A stretch of DNA of 8,009 bases, from positions 1-8,009 of the forward strand of contig NJDV01000069.1 in assembly GCA_002254765.1 (NCBI GenBank). The letters are read 5' to 3'. This DNA comes from Thermoplasmatales archaeon ex4484_36. GTDB lineage: Archaea > Thermoplasmatota > Penumbrarchaeia > Penumbrarchaeales > EX4484-36. Below the pieces are notes generated by a model. The model worked only from the letters and a program-made list of their open reading frames with translations. It made no database searches and was not told where the DNA came from. The translations under genes were made by a program, and so were the position numbers. This document shows, piece by piece, positions 1-4,770 of this stretch (its first letter is position 1; every line of letters starts with the position of its first letter).

Positions 1-6
1 CGTTTC

Positions 7-180
7 TTATCTATTTCTTACTCCTATCCCGACCTCCTTTGGTCCTCTTTTATCATTATCAACGTAGCAGTACTTTACATGATTCTCTCCCTCACCTCTG
101 AAGAGGAGGGAACAGGCAAAATCTTGAGATTCTTCTGCAGGTGACCTCTTCCTCCTCTCTCCCCCCTCCTCTTCAGACAT
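7..180 (-). CDS. Possible small hypothetical protein, 57 aa
   Basis: I do not recognise this protein. It starts MSEEEGGERR and ends GIGVRNR with a TAA stop at 7-9. The first third is very acidic and basic (E/R/K rich); the rest has two Cys (FACSLLF and KYCYVD) and no membrane segment. I chose the ATG at 180 because AGGAG lies 7 nt upstream of it. The same frame stays open to a GTG at 357, but that longer form would translate through the tRNA-derived repeat, has no ribosome binding site, and gives the WPDLNRS string typical of a mistranslated tRNA 3' end. Codon choice (AGG/AGA for Arg, no odd codons) resembles that of its neighbours. No convincing TATA box was seen upstream. It could be a chance open frame. 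Confidence 0.35.
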   Translation of the reverse strand: MSEEEGGERRKRSPAEESQDFACSLLFRGEGENHVKYCYVDNDKRGPKEVGIGVRNR

Positions 181-218
181 AGAAACGCTCCTGCCCCCCT
201 TTGCGAACTCGTTGCTTC

Positions 219-287
219 GGTTCAAATCCGGCCACGTTGATCTCCGTTTCTTGTAAAACAATGAGAGGTGGGCCAGGCCGGATTTGA
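219..287. repeat. 69-bp direct repeat, copy A (tRNA-Val 3' end plus trailer)
   Basis: These 69 bases are identical to 390-458, offset by exactly 171 bp. Bases 269-287 duplicate the last 19 nt of the tRNA-Val gene, and the rest duplicates its downstream flank. The match stops where the tRNA T-stem would continue (TTT at 288-290 instead of ACC), so this is only a tRNA fragment. The ends form a 12-bp inverted repeat (222-233 with 276-287). Confidence 0.93.
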
Positions 288-336
288 TTTGGAAGAATCC
301 TCTGCTTGAGAAGTTCTTACATACGGACTCTTCCAA

Positions 337-382
337 CCTGTGCGGTTTCGTCGTCACTTAAACATCTTAGAAACCGCACAGG
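337..382. repeat. 13-bp perfect inverted repeat (hairpin) with 20-nt loop
   Basis: CCTGTGCGGTTTC at 337-349 is the exact reverse complement of 370-382, with 20 bases between. It sits in the unique DNA between the two 69-bp repeats. No T-run follows on either strand, so it is not an obvious terminator. It could be a structured RNA element, a protein-binding palindrome or a recombination scar. Confidence 0.85.
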
Positions 383-389
383 ACCCAGG

Positions 390-458
390 GGTTCAAATCC
401 GGCCACGTTGATCTCCGTTTCTTGTAAAACAATGAGAGGTGGGCCAGGCCGGATTTGA
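390..458. repeat. 69-bp direct repeat, copy B (overlaps intact tRNA-Val 3' end)
   Basis: This is the partner of 219-287, with no mismatch. Its right part (440-458) is the 3' end of the functional tRNA gene; its left part is the tRNA trailer region. Together the two copies make a 171-bp partial tandem duplication anchored on the tRNA. Direct repeats of a tRNA 3' end are the usual footprint of tRNA-targeting integrases, but 171 bp is far too short for an active element. Confidence 0.93.
426..429 (-). terminator. Weak oligo-T tract after tRNA-Val
   Basis: About 11 nt past the tRNA 3' end the minus strand reads TTGTTTTAC, a short T-run of the kind that can stop archaeal RNA polymerase. It is weak, and it is duplicated at 255-258 in the other repeat copy. 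Confidence 0.25.
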
Positions 459-513
459 ACCGGCGACCTCCGCCGTGTCAGGGCGACGTCATAACCACCT
501 AGACCACTGGCCC
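440..513 (-). tRNA. tRNA-Val (anticodon GAC)
   Basis: The 74-nt gene folds into a full cloverleaf. The 7-bp acceptor stem is GGGCCAG with CTGGCCC. The D arm GTCT...TGAC has a U-U at its last pair. The 5-bp anticodon stem is TCGCC with GGCGG (first pair U-G), and the loop CTGACAC gives anticodon GAC. The variable region is AGGTC, the T arm is GCCGG-TTCAAAT-CCGGC, and the discriminator is A. CCA is not encoded (the next bases are CCT), as is common in archaea, and there is no intron. It decodes GUC and GUU valine codons. A TATA box lies about 31 nt upstream, so it is probably transcribed alone. The 3' end is part of a 69-bp direct repeat and faces an inverted T-arm copy. Confidence 0.96.
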
Positions 514-543
514 ACAGGCATCTCCCAACTTAACCCTTTCCCA

Positions 544-551
544 TATATAAA
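544..551 (-). promoter_or_regulatory. TATA box of the tRNA-Val gene
   Basis: The minus strand reads TTTATATA here, preceded by the purine-rich GGTAAT as a possible BRE. Archaeal transcription usually begins about 25 nt past the TATA centre, which puts the start near 522, some 9 nt before the mature tRNA. The box lies just beyond the stop codon of the upstream gene (559-561). Confidence 0.75.
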
Positions 552-558
552 ATTACCT

Positions 559-1674
559 TTAGCGCAGGGTCACGTGCACCTGCGCCGTTGTGGTGTTCCC
601 CCCGGGGAAATAGGGATTATCGTCCTCCACATAAAGAGATACCACATAGTCACCGGGGGTTAGGAAGGTGAACTCTGTGATGCCATCAAAGGTTCCATCG
701 GGGGCCTCCCCGGGCTCATCAGTGGTGCCGTCCCCATCGTTATCCTCCCCATCCTCCTCCATCCATCTAGCCTCGGAATAGGTCCAACTTGTCCCGGGGC
801 CGGTGACAGTGAAGGTATAGCTTATGATCTCCCCGTCGTCCGTGGACCCAGAGCCGTCAAGGGTTACAGTCTCGGAGAGATCTGCTCCGAGGGAGACGGA
901 TTCTGGCACATCAAGGTGAGCGAAGGGTGGTTTGTCCAAGTAGTGGGTAGTAACGCTCTCCACCTCCTTCCACGGGGAGGTTTCCATCACCTTTTCGTTT
1001 ATCCAGACCACCCTTAGGGAGTAATTGCCCTTCTCCCGCATCTCAAAGGTGTGGGATACGAAAACCCCCTGGGGGAAGGTATTTTGCTCTATCTCCTCTG
1101 TCTGTGGATTTCCACGGGGGTCTTTAAAGGTCATCTGAACGGTAGAATAAAGAGGGGTCTGGTAGAGGTTGTCCCCCTGCTCGGTCTCCGGAATCACCAG
1201 AACCCGGACCACATAATCTCCCTCAGAATAAACCAGAGAGACGCTAATGTTGAGGGCCTCAACCACGAAGCCCACCTCAAAGGTCTCCTCCGCCTTTTTT
1301 CCACCGGCCTCGGCTACTATCCTGTACTGGCCGTTTCCTTCCACGAATCTCTCAAAGGGGACTCTCACCTCCGCCATGTCCCTACCCTCGATGAACTCAT
1401 ACTCACCGCCATATACTTTGGCCCCGTTGTAATATATGGAGTATCTACCTTTGCCAGTGACCTTCTGGACGCCCGGGGCCACTCCGAAAACTGTGAAGGA
1501 TATGCCATCCTCCACAGAATCCCCATCGAAGTCTGCAGCCTGGGGCTTGCTCATATCGACCCTTGAGACCTCTCCCCTGCCGTAGAGGAAGACCACTGCG
1601 ATAATTGTTCCTATTATCACGGTGACGACTATCAGCACAATCAGGTTCTTTGAAAGTTTGATATTAAGTGGCAT
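559..1674 (-). CDS. Membrane-anchored surface protein with C-terminal PKD domain
   Basis: This 371-aa protein starts MPLNIKLSK. Residues 10-31 form one hydrophobic segment, a signal anchor that puts the rest outside the cell. Residues 45-245 are beta-rich with several NxS/T sequons, and include an acidic DFDGDSVEDG loop near 48-57. Residues 249-371 form a PKD-type fold: LDGSGSTDDGEI at 272-283 and PGDYVVSLYVED at 340-351, with an EF-hand-like loop DNDGDGTTDE (311-320) inserted between strands. PKD domains typically mediate binding or spacing in surface proteins. A longer frame begins at ATG 1716, overlapping the upstream gene by 8 nt, but it has no ribosome binding site and would read through a strong TATA box. 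With the TATA at 1699-1708 the transcript should start within a few nt of ATG 1674, giving a leaderless mRNA, so I prefer 1674. A surface location is likely; the ligand is unknown. Confidence 0.85.
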   Translation of the reverse strand: MPLNIKLSKNLIVLIVVTVIIGTIIAVVFLYGRGEVSRVDMSKPQAADFDGDSVEDGISFTVFGVAPGVQKVTGKGRYSIYYNGAKVYGGEYEFIEGRDMAEVRVPFERFVEGNGQYRIVAEAGGKKAEETFEVGFVVEALNISVSLVYSEGDYVVRVLVIPETEQGDNLYQTPLYSTVQMTFKDPRGNPQTEEIEQNTFPQGVFVSHTFEMREKGNYSLRVVWINEKVMETSPWKEVESVTTHYLDKPPFAHLDVPESVSLGADLSETVTLDGSGSTDDGEIISYTFTVTGPGTSWTYSEARWMEEDGEDNDGDGTTDEPGEAPDGTFDGITEFTFLTPGDYVVSLYVEDDNPYFPGGNTTTAQVHVTLR

Positions 1675-1698
1675 GAATATACTGTATGAAGGAAGTGG

Positions 1699-1708
1699 TA
1701 TATAAAAA
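1699..1708 (-). promoter_or_regulatory. TATA box of the PKD-domain gene (leaderless promoter)
   Basis: The minus strand reads TTTTTATATA, ending about 24 nt before the ATG at 1674. That is the spacing expected when the transcript begins at or a few bases before the start codon. No Shine-Dalgarno sequence precedes the ATG, consistent with a leaderless mRNA. A second, weaker TTATAAAA lies at 1721-1728. Both overlap or adjoin the 3' end of the preceding gene. Confidence 0.65.
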
Positions 1709-2446
1709 TCACACATGCTTTTTATAAGACCAGTAGATTGTTAGGGCCACGGCAACCATAATGAAGGAGAGAAGGAGGGAGATGTACATCCCTGCAAAGA
1801 GTCTGGAGGAGTAGAAGGGGGGCATAAGCCACATCCATATAAGGTAAGAGAGGATCCAGCAGAAGGTGGCCAGAAGGATGTTCTGGAGGTTGTAGAGCCT
1901 CTCGGTGCGCCTCCCGCCGCTCCATGTCTCCTCCACCGCTGCCACAAAGAGCACCGCTAAAGCAGCCTCCTTAAAGAAGTTAAATGAATCGGAGGGGGCG
2001 GGGTTCAGCAGATAGCACACCATCACAATCGGCAGGAAGGTGAAGAGAGAGGTTGCTATGGGGTATTTGAGGCCCACCCTTGAGCTCTTGCCAAGAGATG
2101 CGCCCGCCACGAGCGAGAGGGCCAGTAAGAGCAGCCAGGAGAGGGGTCCGACCCCTTCCCCCTGTAACATTATCTCCTTTATTCCCCGGGGCTCTCTGAA
2201 GAAGTTGTAGAGAAGGAGTACAAGGAGCGCTATGAGAAAGAGGGTGGAGTTCCAGAAGAAGAGGAGCTCGCGCCTCTCATCAAGCCACCTGTACGCCTTC
2301 TCCGGCAGGCGGAGGGCTAATAGGTACCCGGAGACCATGGAGGCTACGGCAAGAATGAGAAGGGGTGCCCCCAGAGTCTTCCTCACAGGCTCAAGCAGAA
2401 CAAGCAGGATGATCATGTATATGAGAAGAAGGCCCTCTCGCCTCAC
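1709..2446 (-). CDS. Polytopic membrane protein, unknown family, 245 aa
   Basis: I do not recognise this family. The protein is strongly hydrophobic with about eight predicted membrane segments (roughly residues 5-19, 27-46, 62-80, 101-118, 127-147, 158-172, 187-208 and 217-239). Short charged loops such as EKAYRWLDERRE (49-60) and SGGRRTER (176-183) are probably cytoplasmic. No catalytic or transporter signature is visible. The GTG start overlaps the stop of the DUF58 gene by 4 nt (GTGA) and follows a GGAGGTGA octamer by 4 nt, so it is clearly part of the same operon and probably translationally coupled. Position suggests a membrane partner of the DUF58/DUF4350 proteins, perhaps replacing the polytopic membrane part of TgpA-like transglutaminases; this is inference only. 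Confidence 0.85.
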   Translation of the reverse strand: MRREGLLLIYMIILLVLLEPVRKTLGAPLLILAVASMVSGYLLALRLPEKAYRWLDERRELLFFWNSTLFLIALLVLLLYNFFREPRGIKEIMLQGEGVGPLSWLLLLALSLVAGASLGKSSRVGLKYPIATSLFTFLPIVMVCYLLNPAPSDSFNFFKEAALAVLFVAAVEETWSGGRRTERLYNLQNILLATFCWILSYLIWMWLMPPFYSSRLFAGMYISLLLSFIMVAVALTIYWSYKKHV

Positions 2447-3714
2447 CCCATCACCTCCTCAAGAACCTCCCTCACGGTGTGGGAGAGCTTCATGTCGTAG
2501 AACCTAGCGCCTCCTTTTACCAGAAGCGATGTCAGAGCCTTCCTCTCAATTTTTGTGAGGACGTAGCGGGGGGTCTTGACCTCCGTCACGTAATATTCCC
2601 TCTCTGCGGGGTCGGGTGAGATTACGGTGAGGGGGTGTCCTAAAGAGAGGAGGAACTCCAGCCCCTCCCAGGCGTCCATCCCCTCCGTCAGGGGCGTTAG
2701 GAGCACAAGAGGGGAGGAAGGAGAGAGGTGCTGGGCGGCCACTTTCAAGGACTCCTTCAGTGGCCCTCCCCCCCGGGGGCTTACCGCTGCCAGCTCATGC
2801 AACAGGCTTCGGAAGTGCTTCTCACCGGCGGCGGGTCGGATGTACTTAATCCCCTCTCCAATCACAACAAGACCCACTCGATTCCTTGCTGCGAGAAGGA
2901 GCCTTATGAGGCTCGCAGCTACTTTTATGGAGTCCTCAAGAGGGTTTCTGTAGAGATCACCCCTTCCCGTCCACTCCCTCGCATCTAAGATGATCACCAC
3001 GTCAGTGAGGGACTCGGCCTCATACTGGTTTACCATGAGCTTTCGCCTTCTGGCGGTGGCGGGCCAGTTTATTATCTTGAAAGGGTCCTCGGGATAGTAC
3101 TCACGTATGGAGTGGAACTCCTTTCCCTGGCCAACACTGCGGGAGTGGGAGAAGCCCGGCAGAAGCCTAGGAGGTGCACGAAGGCGCGGCAGAACCCCGG
3201 CCGGTACAGGCCTGGGTAGAACAGTTATCCGACTTTCGCCACTCAGACTCCTTTCGATGGTGAAGTGACCCCCAGGGTCCTCGGAGACCACCTTTAGTGG
3301 CCCTAGGCGGTACATGCCCCTCAGCTTCATCTTGGCCCGGTAGCCCACCCTCCTGACCACACCCCCAGCGGGAAGCCTCCAGCGGGTGCCCCCTTTCACG
3401 TAGGCGGTGGGCGGGACCTCGTCCTGAAGGACCACGTTAGCCCCTGGGGCTTTGAGCCTTCCCTCAAAAGAGACCCGCACCCTTCCCCCCTCAAACAGCT
3501 CAGTGGGATCGGCATGTCTTTCAAACTCCCCCTTCACGCTTGCAGACCTGAGGTAAGAGCTGACAGCATAGAGGAGGGCGGTAAAGCCGGTGATGGAGAA
3601 GAACGGGGAGGAGATGGAGAGCCCAGCGAGGATCATGGTGAGGGAGAGGAGAAGGATAAGGTAGCCCTTCCCCGTAACCCGCCTCCTTACATCCTGCTCA
3701 GGATTATCAGGCAC
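2443..3714 (-). CDS. DUF58 family protein with degenerate vWA domain
   Basis: This 423-aa protein has the usual DUF58 build. Two membrane segments lie near residues 17-34 and 37-54. A beta-rich region follows (about 60-170). The family signature runs GKEFHSIREYYPEDPFKIINW from 197, continuing ATARRRKLMVNQYE (219-232). A von Willebrand A-like domain begins at DVVIILDARE (238-247). The metal-binding DxSxS motif is not intact: D244 is present, but R246 and W248 replace the serines, as in many DUF58 proteins. DUF58 proteins usually occur beside MoxR AAA+ ATPases and are thought to act in assembly or maturation of envelope complexes, but no biochemical role is settled. Length is typical. The GTG start follows GGAGGTGA by 4 nt, and the gene overlaps the small upstream gene by 28 nt. 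Confidence 0.94.
   Translation of the reverse strand: MPDNPEQDVRRRVTGKGYLILLLSLTMILAGLSISSPFFSITGFTALLYAVSSYLRSASVKGEFERHADPTELFEGGRVRVSFEGRLKAPGANVVLQDEVPPTAYVKGGTRWRLPAGGVVRRVGYRAKMKLRGMYRLGPLKVVSEDPGGHFTIERSLSGESRITVLPRPVPAGVLPRLRAPPRLLPGFSHSRSVGQGKEFHSIREYYPEDPFKIINWPATARRRKLMVNQYEAESLTDVVIILDAREWTGRGDLYRNPLEDSIKVAASLIRLLLAARNRVGLVVIGEGIKYIRPAAGEKHFRSLLHELAAVSPRGGGPLKESLKVAAQHLSPSSPLVLLTPLTEGMDAWEGLEFLLSLGHPLTVISPDPAEREYYVTEVKTPRYVLTKIERKALTSLLVKGGARFYDMKLSHTVREVLEEVMG
2451..2458 (-). promoter_or_regulatory. Shine-Dalgarno site of the 245-aa membrane protein
   Basis: GGAGGTGA lies 4 nt before the GTG at 2446, inside the last codons of the DUF58 gene. It is fully complementary to the archaeal 16S 3' tail (UCACCUCC) and supports the GTG start. 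Confidence 0.85.
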
Positions 3715-3857
3715 CTGTTCACCTCCTCTTCCGTCATCTTCCTCCCTTCAAGGAGCTTTTTGATCTCAGCCTGCTCGAGGGGGAGGGCATTGATCACGTC
3801 CTCCGTTCCAAACCTCTCCTTCAGTATCTCAAGAGCCGCTCTTCTCAGCCTCTCCAT
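3687..3857 (-). CDS. Small helical protein (56 aa) in the overlap between DUF4350 and DUF58 genes
   Basis: This small frame is easily missed. It reads MERLRRAALEILKERFG, then TEDVINALPLEQAEIKKLL, EGRKMTEEEV and NRCLIILSRM, with a TAA stop at 3687-3689. It fills the only gap in the operon exactly, overlapping the DUF4350 gene by 29 nt (different frame) and the DUF58 gene by 28 nt. The composition is that of a soluble three-helix protein rich in E, K, R and L, with one Cys and no membrane segment. I do not recognise a family; it does not look like part of a MoxR ATPase. The ATG at 3857 has no Shine-Dalgarno match, so translation would depend on ribosomes finishing the upstream gene. Its 3' part carries the DUF58 ribosome binding site, so its translation could also control DUF58 synthesis. 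Confidence 0.62.
   Translation of the reverse strand: MERLRRAALEILKERFGTEDVINALPLEQAEIKKLLEGRKMTEEEVNRCLIILSRM
3719..3726 (-). promoter_or_regulatory. Shine-Dalgarno site of the DUF58 gene
   Basis: GGAGGTGA lies 4 nt before the GTG at 3714. It decides the start: no ATG lies in frame nearby, and the ATG in AGGATGTAA just downstream belongs to the end of the 56-aa frame. Confidence 0.85.
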
Positions 3858-4770
3858 AGAGGGAAGGGAGCAGGAATATGAGAAACAGAGCTACAATCCA
3901 GGAGATGCTCTCCTGTTGAAGATAGACCAGTCCCTGAAGGAAGCCCTTAAGGAGCGCCTTGTTGGGATCTGTAGCGCTGTGCAGGCTCTCATCTAGAAGG
4001 ACCTTCCCCCCCTCTGGGAGCATATATGAGAGAATCGCCTTGAGAAAGAGGGTGTTGTTGGCTCTGGGGAGAACGTCGTTCATGAAGATGGAGGAGTCTG
4101 CGATCACCAGAATGTTTCCAGCGCTCCTGTTCTGATGGAAAAGGGGATTGTACTCCATAATAATTGGGTAGGACCCCGTCACCTCAAGGGGAGAGACGTC
4201 CGGGTCCCTGATCCCGTTCCGGTTGAAATCTATCCAGCCCTCTTCGGAGGTCCTAGCCCACGGGACAGCATAGCGGCTCTCCGCCGTTGAAGGGCCATCT
4301 AAGAGAACAACCCCCGAGAAGCCTGCAACGTTCACCTCCACCAGGAGGAAAGCGGGGTTCTTAATATAGTACTGATCATAGACAGGGTAGCCCGTTATTC
4401 TTATGCCGAACCTCTCTGTGAAGGGGTTCACCGCCCCAGTATCATCAGCCAGAAGGACCCTGCCCCCCCTCTCCACGAAGTCCACAAGGGAGGAGACCTC
4501 CTCCGGAGTGTATTCCCTCTGGGGGCCGAGAGCAACGTAGAGGGTCTGCCGGGGCTCCTCTTCATACCTCAGCATGAGAGGAGAGGACAGAATGATCTCA
4601 ACGCTTCGGCTCTCCTCCATGACCTCAAGGGCCTCTGAAGCCCCGTCCCAGCCGCTGTTCCCTGAGGACAATGGCGCTGGGGCAGAGGAGCGTGCCCAGA
4701 TGTAATAAACCGAGGAGGTGAAAAGAACAAGAAGAACTATAATCAGCGGGAGGTAGCGTGAGAGCCTCAC
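3829..4770 (-). CDS. DUF4350 family membrane-anchored protein, 313 aa
   Basis: The protein has an N-terminal membrane segment (residues 7-24), a large loop, and a C-terminal membrane segment (about 290-303). The body fits the DUF4350 family, which has a class I glutamine amidotransferase-like fold: TLYVALGP (76-83) and LVDFVERGGRVLLADDTGAVN (95-115) match the usual fold core, with NILVIADSSIFMND (219-232) and GKVLLDES (255-262) as later strands. No Cys nucleophile is present, so a binding rather than an amidotransferase role is likely. An EF-hand-like insert, DFNRNGIRDPD (181-191), could bind calcium. The GTG start overlaps the stop of the large upstream gene by 4 nt, with a perfect ribosome binding site. 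DUF4350 proteins commonly neighbour DUF58, DUF4129 and MoxR genes, as here. The family call is good; the molecular role is unknown. Confidence 0.85.
   Translation of the reverse strand: MRLSRYLPLIIVLLVLFTSSVYYIWARSSAPAPLSSGNSGWDGASEALEVMEESRSVEIILSSPLMLRYEEEPRQTLYVALGPQREYTPEEVSSLVDFVERGGRVLLADDTGAVNPFTERFGIRITGYPVYDQYYIKNPAFLLVEVNVAGFSGVVLLDGPSTAESRYAVPWARTSEEGWIDFNRNGIRDPDVSPLEVTGSYPIIMEYNPLFHQNRSAGNILVIADSSIFMNDVLPRANNTLFLKAILSYMLPEGGKVLLDESLHSATDPNKALLKGFLQGLVYLQQESISWIVALFLIFLLPSLYGEAEKSGS

Larger units (their letters stand above)
390..461. repeat. 15-bp inverted repeat: tRNA T arm and its anti-copy in the trailer
   Basis: GGTTCAAATCCGGCC at 390-404 is the exact reverse complement of 447-461, which is the T-loop, T-stem and start of the 3' acceptor strand of the tRNA-Val gene. 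The spacer is 42 nt. In a minus-strand transcript the trailer copy could pair with the tRNA's own T arm over 15 bp. Confidence 0.88.

Noticed and set aside
7..357. 116-codon minus-strand frame starting at GTG 357
   Set aside because: The upstream half reads through the duplicated tRNA fragment and has no ribosome binding site; only the ATG at 180 has one, so I kept just the shorter form as a weak candidate.
205..404. Second, plus-strand tRNA suggested by GGTTCAAATCCGGCC at 219 and 390
   Set aside because: Neither copy has a complete 5-bp T stem on its 5' side, nor any acceptor, D or anticodon arm upstream; both are inverted copies of a T-arm fragment.
440..513. tRNA-Asp instead of tRNA-Val
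   Set aside because: The loop CTGACAC places GAC, not GTC, at the anticodon positions, giving valine; the acceptor stem also resembles archaeal tRNA-Val.
439..663. Plus-strand frame beginning MGQAGFEPATS
   Set aside because: This is the well-known false protein produced by translating the antisense of a tRNA 3' end; it overlaps the tRNA-Val gene.
1051..1566. Plus-strand open frame (171 codons) opposite the PKD gene, and the 160-codon frame at 3514-3996
   Set aside because: Both lie antisense to well-supported genes, cross gene boundaries or domain motifs, and have no start signals or plausible protein character.
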